Counted from the first letter of the stretch, positions 25,421-36,055 are shown. The stretch: 64,000 nucleotides of DNA from Flavobacteriaceae bacterium EG-1 (GCF_009649685.1 NZ_WJPK01000003.1:1-64000); one strand, 5' to 3'. Translations and numbers: made by a program. The notes: generated by a model from the sequence alone, not told the origin.

Positions 25421-28400
25421 ATGATTAACCAACTCAAACCTAAAGGGAGTGGTTCGCTTTTAAAGCAACTCCATCTTTCTTTAATTTTATTTTTTAGCGG
25501 TATTCTTTTTTCAACCGCTGTTGCGCAAACTAATATTTCTGGAACAGTTTCTGACGAATCAGGAACTCCCTTACCCGGTGTTAGTGTTGTAATACAAGGA
25601 ACTACAACAGGAGTAACTACGGACTTTGATGGTCTTTATGCGATTTCTGTAGATGATTCAAATGCTGTTTTAGTATTTTCTTATATAGGATTTGCTTCTC
25701 AAAACGTAACCGTTGGATCAAACACATCAATAGATGTGCAAATGAAAGAAGATGTACAAAATTTAGAGGAAGTTGTAGTAGTAGGCTACGGAACTCAGAA
25801 AAAAGCAACAATGACAGGGTCTGTATCAAGTGTTGGCGGAGAAGCTTTAGAAAAATCTTCTTCTCCAAACCTAGGTGCTGCCTTAGCGGGAAAAGTAACT
25901 GGATTATTTGTTGATACTGGCCAAGCAACTCCAGGTGCCGATACACCAGCAATACGTGTACGTGGTACAAATACTTTTAATAATTCTGGTGCTTTAGTGG
26001 TAATTGATGGTATTCCGGCAAGGGAAGGTGGAATTGCACGAATAAATCCTGCAGATATTGCCACTATTTCGGTACTTAAAGATGCATCTGCTGCGATTTA
26101 TGGTGCGCGTGCTGCGAACGGAGTAATTTTAGTTACAACTAAACGTGGTAAAATTGGAACACCAAAAGTAAAAATCACAAGCACTGTTGGTACTCAAAGT
26201 TTTACATCCACCCCAGAAATGCTTAAAGGTGCGGAGTATATGGATTTAGTAAACATTTTAAATGTATACAAACTTCCCGTTTCAGAATGGACTACTGCCC
26301 ACGCAGGGAGAGGTGCTCCATATACACGATTAGATAATGGTGAAGTTGTAAACCCAACGTTCACAAATGATAGAATAGCGCAAACTGCAGCCGGAACAGA
26401 CCCATGGTTATATCCAGATACAGATTGGATGGAAGAAGTATCAACTAAAGCAGCACCTATTTCAAGACAGAACATTCAAGTTTCAGGTGGTACAGAAGAT
26501 GTAAGATACTTGGCGTCTTTAGGTTATTTAAAACAAGAACTAAATTTTAAAAATTCTCCAAAAGGTTACAATCAATATGATCTAAGATTGAATTTAGATG
26601 CGAACATAAGCAAATCATTAAGTTTAGATGTTGGTTTGTATTCAAGACAAGAAGACAATGTTAGGGCAACTAGAGATGCAAACTCAATTTTTGATGATTT
26701 GGTTCGTCAATACCCTTGGTTTCCAGCATTTTGGCCAACCGGCGAACTAGGGCCAGATATTGAAAATGGAAATAACCCAGCTGTAAGAGTCACAGATAGC
26801 CCTGGTTATATTGAAACAGGAAACAATTTTGTACAAAGTAATATTGGTTTAACATATAAAGTGCCGGGAGTTGACGGTTTAGAATTCAGAGGAAATGTCT
26901 CTTATGATAAGGCTAATTATGAATATAAAGAATGGAACCGCCCTTGGACCTTATACACTTGGGATGGCGTTAATAGAGACTCTTCAGGATTAACGGCTGC
27001 TCAAAGAGGACCTGGTGATCCTAGTTTAAGACAACAACATACGACCAAAACCGATATTACCGCAACAATAACAGGATCGTACGAAAAAGAATTTGATGAT
27101 CACTATTTTAAATTATTGGGTGGTGTAACACGAGAAGAAACAGACCAACAATTTTTTGGAGCATTTAAAAGATTCTTTTTATCAAGTGACTTAGCGCAAT
27201 TGGATTTAGGAGGCACGGAAGGTCAGAGCAGTGAAGGAAGTGGTTTTGAGAATCGTAGATTAAATTATTTTGGACGTGTAAATTACGCTTACAAAGAAAA
27301 GTATTTAGTAGAATTTCTCTTTAGATATGATGGGTCGTATTTATTTCCAGAAGATAATAGATTTGGGTTTTTCCCTGGAGTTTCTGCTGGTTACGTTGTT
27401 TCTAAAGAACCTTTCTTCGAAAAAGCATTACCATTTATAGATTACTTTAAACTTCGTGGATCATGGGGTCAATTAGGAAATGATAACGTAAGTAGGTTTC
27501 AATATTTAAATTCATACGACTTATCTGCTACAGGATTAGGTTCAACAGTAACTACGGCATATGAAAGTAATGTTGCAAACCCAAATATAACTTGGGAAAC
27601 AGCAACTTCTCAAAATATTGGATTCGATTTAAGAGTATTAGATAACAGATTAACTCTTGGTTTAGATCTTTATAAAAATACTAGAGAAGATATCTTAACA
27701 GTACCTTTAAAAACCTTACCTGAATATAGTGGTATTAATGCTCCGGCAGTAAATATTGGTGAATTTGAAAATACAGGTTATGAAATAAGTCTAGGTTTTA
27801 ATGGCGGGAATCCTGAAGGGTTTAACTATAATTTCACTTTAAATTTTAGTGATTCAAATAATAAATTGGTCTTTTTTGACGAACCTGAATTAGCAGATCG
27901 TCCTTGGCAACGTGAAACAGGTGGTGAAATAGGAAGACCTTTACTTTATGAATACGCAGGAGTTTTCCGTTCCCAAGCTGAAATTGATGCCGAAACATTA
28001 GATTACAGTGAAGTAACCCCAGAACTTAAACCAGGTGATGCAAGAGTTGTTGATATCAGCGGTGATGGAAAAATAGGACCAGAAGATAAAATTAGAACTG
28101 GTGGTAGTGCATTTGCGGACACCCAATTTGGATTCAATACAGCATTAAACTATAAAAATATAGACTTTAGTATGTATTGGGCTGGTGCAGCAGGTGGTTA
28201 TAGCAATTACGAGTGGAGCTTTATGTCTGGTACATTGGCCAATGTTCAACGTGATGTTCGAGATCGTTCATGGTCTTTGGACAACCCAGATGCATATGGT
28301 CCTCGTTTAGCAGACCGTGGTGATCAATGGTATTCGGGTCAAACTAATGCTTTTTTATTAACCAGAGATTATTTAAGGCTAAAAAACTTAGAGATAGGTT

Positions 28401-28669
28401 ACACTTTTGATACGGGTATAATTGAACAAATTGGTGCAGAAAATTTAAGAATTTCGGTTTCAGGTACCAACTTAGTAACATTTACCGATTATCCTTTTGA
28501 TCCAGAAGTATTACAAATTAGTAATGACTTACTAACAAATAATGGACAAAACACAGATGGTACTGACAATGACTCAAACACACAAGGAGTTAGTGGTGGT
28601 CGTACCGCAAATGGAGGCATATACCCAATGCTAAGGACATTTAATTTTGGAGTGCAAATAACTTTTTAA
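25421..28669 (+). CDS. SusC/RagA-type TonB-dependent outer-membrane transporter
   Basis: The 1082-residue protein has a signal peptide ending in STAVAQ, a carboxypeptidase-regulatory-like domain (NISGTVSDESGTPLPGVSVVIQGT, about residues 37-115), a TonB-interacting segment and plug beginning EEVVVVGYGTQKK and including IRVRGTNTF, and a long beta-barrel ending in RTFNFGVQITF. SusC proteins import oligosaccharides or peptides with a SusD lipoprotein lid and energy from TonB. The susD gene starts 7 bases downstream. The substrate is not predictable: no glycoside hydrolase, lyase or protease is encoded next to the pair. Confidence 0.96.
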   Translation: MINQLKPKGSGSLLKQLHLSLILFFSGILFSTAVAQTNISGTVSDESGTPLPGVSVVIQGTTTGVTTDFDGLYAISVDDSNAVLVFSYIGFASQNVTVGSNTSIDVQMKEDVQNLEEVVVVGYGTQKKATMTGSVSSVGGEALEKSSSPNLGAALAGKVTGLFVDTGQATPGADTPAIRVRGTNTFNNSGALVVIDGIPAREGGIARINPADIATISVLKDASAAIYGARAANGVILVTTKRGKIGTPKVKITSTVGTQSFTSTPEMLKGAEYMDLVNILNVYKLPVSEWTTAHAGRGAPYTRLDNGEVVNPTFTNDRIAQTAAGTDPWLYPDTDWMEEVSTKAAPISRQNIQVSGGTEDVRYLASLGYLKQELNFKNSPKGYNQYDLRLNLDANISKSLSLDVGLYSRQEDNVRATRDANSIFDDLVRQYPWFPAFWPTGELGPDIENGNNPAVRVTDSPGYIETGNNFVQSNIGLTYKVPGVDGLEFRGNVSYDKANYEYKEWNRPWTLYTWDGVNRDSSGLTAAQRGPGDPSLRQQHTTKTDITATITGSYEKEFDDHYFKLLGGVTREETDQQFFGAFKRFFLSSDLAQLDLGGTEGQSSEGSGFENRRLNYFGRVNYAYKEKYLVEFLFRYDGSYLFPEDNRFGFFPGVSAGYVVSKEPFFEKALPFIDYFKLRGSWGQLGNDNVSRFQYLNSYDLSATGLGSTVTTAYESNVANPNITWETATSQNIGFDLRVLDNRLTLGLDLYKNTREDILTVPLKTLPEYSGINAPAVNIGEFENTGYEISLGFNGGNPEGFNYNFTLNFSDSNNKLVFFDEPELADRPWQRETGGEIGRPLLYEYAGVFRSQAEIDAETLDYSEVTPELKPGDARVVDISGDGKIGPEDKIRTGGSAFADTQFGFNTALNYKNIDFSMYWAGAAGGYSNYEWSFMSGTLANVQRDVRDRSWSLDNPDAYGPRLADRGDQWYSGQTNAFLLTRDYLRLKNLEIGYTFDTGIIEQIGAENLRISVSGTNLVTFTDYPFDPEVLQISNDLLTNNGQNTDGTDNDSNTQGVSGGRTANGGIYPMLRTFNFGVQITF

Positions 28670-28676
28670 AAAAAAA

Positions 28677-30557
28677 ATGATGAAAAAAGAATTAATTAAA
28701 AATGTGATGTTGATTACATTTACGATGCTAGTCGTAGGATGTAACGATGACTTTTTAGAGACACAACCTCTGAGTCAAGCTTCGGAGGATCAAGTATGGA
28801 CGGATCCGAAACTTGCGGAGGCTGCAGTTTTAGATTTATATCAAGGTACCTGGGCGGGTACGCTTACAAGAGAAGAAACTACAGATGCATTTACAGACCA
28901 GGCAGTATTTACCCACCCAGGTCGTGGCGTTGATGGTTATACTGAAGGTAAAATGAATCCTGCAGGAAATTTTATGGACATGCAGTGGTTTAGTTGGCCA
29001 GAACTTTATCCTTTTATTAGGAGCGCTAATCTCGCCATTCAAAAACTCACAGCTAATGAAGCAGGTTTTGATGATGCTTTTGTAACACAATTGTTAGGTG
29101 AAGCCTATTATATGCGAGCTTTTTATTACACCCAATTAATGCGTCAATTTGGTGGTGTAGTATTATTAACAGAACCCTTGGGATTAGATAGCGAAGCGAA
29201 CAATCCAAGAGGCACTTTCGAAGAAACGGTTAATTTAATACTAGCAGACATTGACCAAGCTATGATTTTTTTAGAAGATGCACCAGCAAGCAAACAAAGA
29301 GCACACAAGATAACAGCTATGGCTTTAAAATCAAGGGTACTAACACATGTTGCTAGTGATTTATACGAGCCTTCCAAAGCCTCATCAGTTTCCACTATTG
29401 CTTCCTATAGCAATCCAGAATTAATAGGCTGGACCAGTGGTTCGCAAGCAGATCGTTGGGTCGCTGCTAAAGCTGCATCAAAAGCACTTTTGGATGAAAC
29501 TACTGGATATAAGTTAGATTATACTGCGCCGGCTACACAAGCAGAAGCAATTCAAAATTATGAAGATATTTGGTTACAAGGAGATCAAAATCAAGATTAT
29601 ATCTGGGGACGTTCAGTCGAAGAATTTGGTTTTGGATCAAGAACATATCCAGGAGGTGATGGTTGGTCTCAAGGTCCTGGAATGGTTGCACTTTATCATG
29701 GGCCAAATGGCTATCACGAATGGGCAGGAACAACACCTACAGAAGCCTTAGTTTCTAAGTACGATTTTGCCGACGGTACAAAGTTTGACTGGGACAATCC
29801 GGCACATGCAGCTGCTCCGTATGAAAATAGAGAAGCTAGATTTTACTCTACCTTTTTATATGATGGTGGTGCTTGGAAAGAAAGAACTGATGACGTTGTT
29901 AAATTTGATAAATTTAATGAAATCCAAACAGGATATTACACCTTGGCAGACGGTACAATAATTAATGGTGTCGATACCAGACAAGGACCAATAGAAGATT
30001 GGAATGGATCTAGAACTGGCTATTACTTCAGAAAATTTGCCGATCCTACTACACCAGCTTCCTGGCCTAATGATTTACAAAAAGTAGATGCACCTTATAT
30101 CCGCTATACTGAAATTCTATTAAATTATGTGGAAGCTTCAATTAATTCGGATGATGAAGGAGAGGCAATTGCATGGTTAAATAAATTACGTTTTAGAAAT
30201 GGTTTACCTGCAGTAACTGAAACAGGAGATGCCTTACTAGAATTATACAAACGTGAACGAGATAAAGAACTCGTGAATGAAGATGCACGTTTATTCGATA
30301 TGAAACGTTGGTTAGAAGGACCCGAATCATTAAATAAACAGGTACAGCAAATTTTAATTCAGGCTACCGAGAAAGCAGGTTCATCAATAGCAGCTTCTGA
30401 TTATAGAAAAGACACATCAGCCTTTGATTATGTATACAAACCAACAGATATTGTATTTGAAAATAGACAATGGCAAGACAAAGTGTATTTTATGCCTATT
30501 AAACAAGAAGAGATAGATAAGGATCCTTCTATTATTCAAAATCCTGGTTACAATTAA
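28677..30557 (+). CDS. SusD/RagB-type nutrient-binding lipoprotein
   Basis: The 626-residue lipoprotein has a signal with lipobox VVGC (Cys near residue 22) followed by NDDFLETQPLSQASEDQVW, the usual SusD N-terminus. Family landmarks are LLGEAYYMRAFYYTQLMRQFGGV, a TPR-containing N-terminal half and the C-terminal APYIRYTEILLNYVEA, LNKLRFRNGLPAV and RERDKELVNEDARLFDMKRW. It binds substrate at the cell surface over the SusC barrel. Two ATGs (28677, 28680) are possible; the first is 7 bases after susC. A terminator follows at 30586. Confidence 0.96.
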   Translation: MMKKELIKNVMLITFTMLVVGCNDDFLETQPLSQASEDQVWTDPKLAEAAVLDLYQGTWAGTLTREETTDAFTDQAVFTHPGRGVDGYTEGKMNPAGNFMDMQWFSWPELYPFIRSANLAIQKLTANEAGFDDAFVTQLLGEAYYMRAFYYTQLMRQFGGVVLLTEPLGLDSEANNPRGTFEETVNLILADIDQAMIFLEDAPASKQRAHKITAMALKSRVLTHVASDLYEPSKASSVSTIASYSNPELIGWTSGSQADRWVAAKAASKALLDETTGYKLDYTAPATQAEAIQNYEDIWLQGDQNQDYIWGRSVEEFGFGSRTYPGGDGWSQGPGMVALYHGPNGYHEWAGTTPTEALVSKYDFADGTKFDWDNPAHAAAPYENREARFYSTFLYDGGAWKERTDDVVKFDKFNEIQTGYYTLADGTIINGVDTRQGPIEDWNGSRTGYYFRKFADPTTPASWPNDLQKVDAPYIRYTEILLNYVEASINSDDEGEAIAWLNKLRFRNGLPAVTETGDALLELYKRERDKELVNEDARLFDMKRWLEGPESLNKQVQQILIQATEKAGSSIAASDYRKDTSAFDYVYKPTDIVFENRQWQDKVYFMPIKQEEIDKDPSIIQNPGYN

Positions 30558-30585
30558 TCAACTTTAACTTTAATCAATTATTTCG

Positions 30586-30624
30586 AATAACCCTTGTAGT
30601 TAATATCAAGGGTTATTCTTATTT
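30586..30624 (+). terminator. Terminator after susD
   Basis: A perfect 11-bp stem (30586-30596 with 30607-30617) with a 10-base loop is followed by CTTATTTT. It should end most susCD transcripts before the VCBS lipoprotein gene, allowing lower expression of that gene by read-through. Confidence 0.8.
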
Positions 30625-30706
30625 TAGAAGGATAAAGAAATACATTTTTCAATATTTAAAAATAATCTTGAAACTCCTTTCGGTACAGAAAAAAGACTTA
30701 TATAAT

Positions 30707-33700
30707 ATGAAGTTAAATTGCCTTTATACGATAATCCTCATTCTTATAATTACTTCATGCAATCAAGAAAAAGATTCAGCACAACTTTTTTCAAAATTGA
30801 AAAGTTCAGAGACCGGAATTGATTTTGCTAATAATTTAACCGAAACGCACAAGTACAATTATTTCACTTATCCGTATATGTATTTGGGTGGAGGGGTATC
30901 TGTTGGAGACATAAACAATGATGGTTTAGAAGATATTTACCTTACAGGAAATATGGTTCCTAACAAACTATATCTTAACAAAGGTGACATGCAATTTGAA
31001 GATATTTCTGAAACTGCCGGTATTTCTGGTGACCAAAGATGGTATACCGGAACAACTTTCGTAGATATTAATCAAGATGGTTATCTAGATATTTATTGCT
31101 CTGTAAACGGAAAGAATCCACCGCACAACAACGTACTCTTTATCAACAATAAAGACAATACTTTCACCGAAAAAGCAAAGGATTACGGTATTGATTATGA
31201 TGGTCATAGCATGCAATCTACATTCTTTGACTATGACAAAGATGGAGATTTAGATTTGTATATTATTAATTATCCACCAACAAGTTTTGTAGCACCAGTA
31301 GCTTATTACAGTTATATGTTACAAAACCACGAACTCAAGGATTCTGATAGATTATTTAGAAATGACAATGGTCATTTTACTGATGTTACTAAAGAATCTG
31401 GGTTGAGTTCATTCGGCTTAAGTTTAGGTGTTGTTGCTGCTGATATTAATAATGATGGGTACGAAGATATCTTTATTTCTAATGATTTTAATGCACCAGA
31501 TTTTTTATTCATAAATAATCAAGATGGTACTTTCACAAATCAAATAAACTACAGCTTACAACAAACTTCATTTTTTGGAATGGGTGCTGATATTGCTGAT
31601 TTTAATAATGACGGTTTAATGGACATTTTTCAACTTGATATGTCTGCCGAAGATAATTTTAGATCAAAAGCAAACATGTCTGCAATGGACCCTGCAGCTT
31701 TTTACGAATCTGTAGATGTTGGGTTGCACCACCAATATATGCAAAATTCATTGCAATTAAATAATGGCAATAAAATTGGTGAGTTACCTGTGTTTAGTAA
31801 TATATCGAGATTAGCAGGTGTTTCTTCAACGGATTGGAGTTGGGGTGCTTTATTAGCAGATTTTGACAATGATGGATACAAAGATTTATTTGTTACAAAT
31901 GGAATACGTAGAGATGTAAACAATAAAGATTTCTACGCTAAATACAAGGAGTTTTTTAAAAAAATGGAAAGCGATCCTAATTATAAAAACAAAGAAGATG
32001 AAGTTGAATTACTAAACTATCTCGAAGAATTACCTTCCGAAAAATTGAGTAATTATATGTTTCAAAACAATAAAGACTTAACATTTACGAAGAAAACCAA
32101 AGAATGGGGCTTTGAGGAAAAAACGTTTTCAAATGGAGTTGCATATTCTGACTTAGATAACGACGGTGATTTAGATTTGGTCATTAATAATCTAGAAGAT
32201 ACAGCAACTATTTACAGAAATAATTCTAAAACTAATAATCAAATTACTATTGATTTAAAAGTTAAAAACAACATAATACCTAACGGAAGTAAGGTTACCA
32301 TTTTTACTACTGGTGGAATGCAAACCCATCAATACAATACTGTTAGAGGTTATCTTTCTTCTGTATCTCCTCTTTTACATTTTGGGCTGGGACCGGTAGA
32401 AACAGTTGATAGTATTATTGTAAACTGGCCTAACAATACTATAACGAAACTCAAAAATATTAAAGCTAATCAGAAACTAACTATAACTAATGATGATGCA
32501 ATAACTATTAATCAAAAATCACAAATTTCCCTACCAAAAAAGAGCTTATTCCAAACCATGGATACTACCAATCTTTTTACACATGAGGAAAACAATTTTA
32601 ATGATTTTGAAGTAGAAATATTATTACCGCATAAAAATTCCACTTTAGGCCCTTCTATGGCTACTGGAGATTTAAATGGTGATGGAAGAGAAGATTATAT
32701 TGTTGGTGCAGCTGTAGGCAGGCCAATCACCATATTCATTCAGAACGAAAATGGAGAATTTACAGAATTACAAAATCAAGATTTAAAAAAAGACCAATAT
32801 TATGAAGACCTTGGCATCCTAATTTTTGATGCCGATCAAGATGGTGATCAAGATTTTTATGTAGCCAGTGGAGGTAATGAATTTAAACCTGGTTCAATGG
32901 GATATCAAGATCGTCTTTATGAAAATTTAGGAAATAATAATTTTCAAAGAAATAAAGCTGCTTTACCTGACATTAGAATTAGTGGCTTAGACGTATCCGC
33001 AACAGATTATGATAATGATGGTGATTTAGACATTTTTATTGGCGGTAGGCTAATTCCTAAAAAATACCCCTACCCTGCCGATTCATACATTTTAGAAAAT
33101 GTAAGCACAAAATCAGAAATAAAGTTTATCGATGCTACCAAAAAAGTTTTACCCGAACTTATGGAGATTGGATTAGTATCTGCCTCGTGTTGGGTTGATT
33201 TTGACAACGATGGATGGGAAGACCTTGTTTTGGTTGGTGAGTGGATGCCAATAAAATTTTTTAAAAACAATAATGGCATCTTTAAAGATGTTTCTGCTGA
33301 GTTTCTTCCTGAAAAATCTAACGGATGGTGGTTTGATATACAAAAAGGTGATTTTGATAATGATGGAGATCAAGATTTAGTTGTTGGCAATCTCGGTAAA
33401 AATTATAAATATCAAGCCAAGGTAGATGCTCCATTTAAAGTTTATCTAAATGATTTTGATGAAAACAACAAACCAGACATTGTCTTAAGTTACCAAAAGG
33501 GAGACACAGAATTTCCATTGAGAGGCAGACAATGTTCATCCCAGCAGATGCCAGCTATAAAAGCAAAATTTAAAGACTATAATTCCTTCGCAAGTGCTTC
33601 GTTAAAACAAATTTATACGACGGAAATGTTAGAAAATTCTTTGAGTTATGAAATCACTTCTTTCGCGAGTGTTTATCTCGAAAATAACAATGGTAAATTC

Positions 33701-34033
33701 AAATTAAAACCATTACCACAACTAGCTCAAATCTCAAGCATTAATCAATTTATTGTTAAAGATTTTAATCAAGATGGCAACTTAGATGTAGTATTAGCGG
33801 GAAATTTATACAATTCAGAAGTAGAAACACCTAGAAATGATTCTAGTTTTGGGCTCTATCTCAAAGGGAATGGCAAAGGTGATTTCGAAAGCATTCCAAT
33901 GCTCGAATCTGGACTTAAAATTATCGGAGATGTTAGAGCTTTAGAAGAAATTTCAATTAATGGTGAAAACTATATTTTAGCAGCAAAAAATGATGCTCAG
34001 ATGCAACTTATTAAAGTGAATTCAACCTTATAA
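30707..34033 (+). CDS. VCBS/FG-GAP repeat lipoprotein with ASPIC/UnbV domain
   Basis: The ATG at 30707 gives a lipoprotein signal (MKLNCLYTIILILIITSC) and a protein of 1108 residues; the upstream TTG at 30668 lacks support. Repeats of the D-x-N-x-D-G-x-x-D type (DINNDGLEDIYLTG, DFDNDGYKDLFVTNG, DYDNDGDLDIFIGG) form two beta-propellers with calcium sites. Between them lies an ASPIC/UnbV domain (KVTIFTTGGMQTHQYNTVRGYLSS ... HFGLGPVETVDSIIVNWP). Such proteins commonly sit behind SusCD in marine Bacteroidota and are thought to be surface binding components; the exact role is unknown. It is preceded by a terminator and converges on rsmG. Confidence 0.92.
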   Translation: MKLNCLYTIILILIITSCNQEKDSAQLFSKLKSSETGIDFANNLTETHKYNYFTYPYMYLGGGVSVGDINNDGLEDIYLTGNMVPNKLYLNKGDMQFEDISETAGISGDQRWYTGTTFVDINQDGYLDIYCSVNGKNPPHNNVLFINNKDNTFTEKAKDYGIDYDGHSMQSTFFDYDKDGDLDLYIINYPPTSFVAPVAYYSYMLQNHELKDSDRLFRNDNGHFTDVTKESGLSSFGLSLGVVAADINNDGYEDIFISNDFNAPDFLFINNQDGTFTNQINYSLQQTSFFGMGADIADFNNDGLMDIFQLDMSAEDNFRSKANMSAMDPAAFYESVDVGLHHQYMQNSLQLNNGNKIGELPVFSNISRLAGVSSTDWSWGALLADFDNDGYKDLFVTNGIRRDVNNKDFYAKYKEFFKKMESDPNYKNKEDEVELLNYLEELPSEKLSNYMFQNNKDLTFTKKTKEWGFEEKTFSNGVAYSDLDNDGDLDLVINNLEDTATIYRNNSKTNNQITIDLKVKNNIIPNGSKVTIFTTGGMQTHQYNTVRGYLSSVSPLLHFGLGPVETVDSIIVNWPNNTITKLKNIKANQKLTITNDDAITINQKSQISLPKKSLFQTMDTTNLFTHEENNFNDFEVEILLPHKNSTLGPSMATGDLNGDGREDYIVGAAVGRPITIFIQNENGEFTELQNQDLKKDQYYEDLGILIFDADQDGDQDFYVASGGNEFKPGSMGYQDRLYENLGNNNFQRNKAALPDIRISGLDVSATDYDNDGDLDIFIGGRLIPKKYPYPADSYILENVSTKSEIKFIDATKKVLPELMEIGLVSASCWVDFDNDGWEDLVLVGEWMPIKFFKNNNGIFKDVSAEFLPEKSNGWWFDIQKGDFDNDGDQDLVVGNLGKNYKYQAKVDAPFKVYLNDFDENNKPDIVLSYQKGDTEFPLRGRQCSSQQMPAIKAKFKDYNSFASASLKQIYTTEMLENSLSYEITSFASVYLENNNGKFKLKPLPQLAQISSINQFIVKDFNQDGNLDVVLAGNLYNSEVETPRNDSSFGLYLKGNGKGDFESIPMLESGLKIIGDVRALEEISINGENYILAAKNDAQMQLIKVNSTL

Positions 34034-34040
34034 TTAGACT

Positions 34041-34676
34041 TTAACCTTTAAATTTCTGAGGCAAATAAACCAATTTCTTCGTCTCATAAAATTCTTCCTC
34101 AAAAAAATCGGTTAAATTAATTTGCTGTGCTGCCTTGTAATCTTTTAGTTCCGTTGTAAGGTCACCTCCTTTAAGATACAATATTCCGTTACGTCTTTCG
34201 TGTTGTGATTCTTTTTTGATTTTACCTTTCACCCAATGTGTAAAAGTTGGCATTGCTGCCACAGCCCTACTTATAATAAAATCAAATTGCCCATTCAATT
34301 CTTCAACTCTTGAATTTATTGGCATTACATTTGTTAAATTAAGTCCAGCAACTACCTCTTCCACCACTTTAATTTTTTTACCAATAGAATCGACTAATGT
34401 AAATTTAACCTTTGGAAATAAAATGGCTAGTGGAATTCCAGGAAATCCACCACCCGTACCAACATCCAAAACCTTTGATTCATCCTTAAACTTTTGAAAC
34501 TTAGCAATTGCTAACGAATGCAATACATGCCGAAGATATAACTCGTCTATATCTTTACGACTAACAACATTTATTTTCTGATTCCAATCTTGGTATAAAG
34601 TTTCTAGAAGTTGAAATTGCTGTCTTTGTTCTTCAGTTAAATCAGGGAAATATTTATAAACAAGAGCTACCTTCAT
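34041..34676 (-). CDS. rsmG: 16S rRNA (guanine-527-N7)-methyltransferase
   Basis: RsmG methylates G527 in the 530 loop of 16S rRNA using SAM. The 211-residue protein has the family N-terminus (QLLETLYQDWNQKINVVSRKD), the SAM site LDVGTGGGFPGIPLAI, and the later FDFIISRAVAAMPTF. The gene stands alone on the minus strand, converging with the VCBS gene 7 bases away and diverging from the desaturase gene. It is not linked to gidA as in many other bacteria. Confidence 0.96.
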   Translation of the reverse strand: MKVALVYKYFPDLTEEQRQQFQLLETLYQDWNQKINVVSRKDIDELYLRHVLHSLAIAKFQKFKDESKVLDVGTGGGFPGIPLAILFPKVKFTLVDSIGKKIKVVEEVVAGLNLTNVMPINSRVEELNGQFDFIISRAVAAMPTFTHWVKGKIKKESQHERRNGILYLKGGDLTTELKDYKAAQQINLTDFFEEEFYETKKLVYLPQKFKG

Positions 34677-34801
34677 TCGTATTTTAATTATTTAAGCAAA
34701 AATAGTATATTCACTCTTGCATTAAATTGTTTTGCCAAATTTAGTTAACAAGCAAAACCAAGAAAGACATTTGCATTATCTTTACATAAGAATCATCAAT
34801 A

Positions 34802-35902
34802 ATGAATAAGACTACAATAAAATTCCCCAGAAAAGATGCTACTAACTTTTTTAAAATCTTAAACAAAAGAGTTAATGACTATTTCAAAGAAAATAAAATT
34901 AAAAAAACAGGAAATTGGCGATTGCATTTAAAGACAGTAATTATGTTTGCCATGTTTTTAACTCCTTATTTCTTAATACTCACATTAGGACTGCCAAATT
35001 GGGCCAATTTACTCTTAACTATTATTATGGGAATTGGAATGGCTGGTGTAGGAATGAATGTTATGCACGATGGCAACCATGGCTCATATTCAAATAAAAA
35101 ATGGGTTAATAAATTAATGGGAAGTAGTATTTACATCTTAGCTGGCAACGTATATAATTGGCAAGTTCAACATAACGTATTACATCATACATACACGAAC
35201 ATACAAGATCATGATGAGGATATGGAGGCTGGTAGAATACTACGATTTTCAAAACACACCGAGTGGCGTAAACATCATAAATTCCAACACTTCTATTCCA
35301 TTTTTCTTTATGGATTATTAACTTTTAATTGGGCCATCACCACGGATTTTCAGCAAATGTATCGCTATATGAAACGTAAGCTTTCATATGGCAAATTACC
35401 CAACCCTATAGTTAATTGGAGTACACTGGTTATAACAAAAATTCTATACATCACTATTTGGATTGTGCTGCCACTAATATTTGTAGACATGCCGTGGTAT
35501 ATGATTTTATTAGGATTTTTCATTATGCATTATGTAGCCGGAGTTATCTTAAGTGTTGTTTTTCAATTAGCACATATTGTAAATGATGCTCAAACGCCAT
35601 TACCTGATAAAAGTGGCAACATGAAAAATACATGGGCTATACATCAACTATTTACAACTGTAAATTTTGGCACGAAAAACAAAATTGTAAATTGGTTTAC
35701 TGGAGGGCTAAACCATCAAGTTGAACATCATATTTTTCCAAATATTAGTCATGTTCACTATACCAAGATTTCTAAAATAGTAAAAGAAACAGCGAAAGAA
35801 TTTAATTTGCCGTATCACGAATATAAAACAACAAGAAAAGCTATTATTTCGCACTTCAAACATCTTAAAGAATTAGGAAAACAACCTTCATTACAATATT
35901 AA
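34802..35902 (+). CDS. Membrane fatty-acid (acyl-CoA/acyl-lipid) front-end-type desaturase
   Basis: The 366-residue integral membrane protein shows three His boxes: HDGNH in MHDGNHGS, HNVLHH in VQHNVLHHTYTN, and QVEHHIFP. A Gln-x-x-His-His third box is typical of front-end (delta-5/delta-6) desaturases. Four or more hydrophobic segments surround them. Unlike eukaryotic front-end enzymes it has no fused cytochrome b5 domain, so an external electron donor is needed. Its product and substrate (phospholipid, CoA or ACP) are not visible. It stands alone; membrane-fluidity control is a reasonable guess. Confidence 0.9.
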   Translation: MNKTTIKFPRKDATNFFKILNKRVNDYFKENKIKKTGNWRLHLKTVIMFAMFLTPYFLILTLGLPNWANLLLTIIMGIGMAGVGMNVMHDGNHGSYSNKKWVNKLMGSSIYILAGNVYNWQVQHNVLHHTYTNIQDHDEDMEAGRILRFSKHTEWRKHHKFQHFYSIFLYGLLTFNWAITTDFQQMYRYMKRKLSYGKLPNPIVNWSTLVITKILYITIWIVLPLIFVDMPWYMILLGFFIMHYVAGVILSVVFQLAHIVNDAQTPLPDKSGNMKNTWAIHQLFTTVNFGTKNKIVNWFTGGLNHQVEHHIFPNISHVHYTKISKIVKETAKEFNLPYHEYKTTRKAIISHFKHLKELGKQPSLQY

Positions 35903-36013
35903 TATATCATTGTTGAAAATCTTTCGATTTTAGTGAAAATATTGTTTTTCGCACAAGTTTCATTAATAATGTACAATCCATAATTATCTTTCTTAAAAGA
36001 CTTTAAAAAGTAA

Positions 36014-36021
36014 TAATTTTG
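36014..36021 (+). promoter_or_regulatory. Candidate -7 element upstream of the aminotransferase gene
   Basis: TAATTTTG fits TAnnTTTG and lies 34 bases before the ATG at 36056. There is no TTG at the normal -33 distance, so this is a weak call. Confidence 0.35.
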
Positions 36022-36055
36022 CGTACAGTTTAATGTATCAACTAACTACAAAAAA

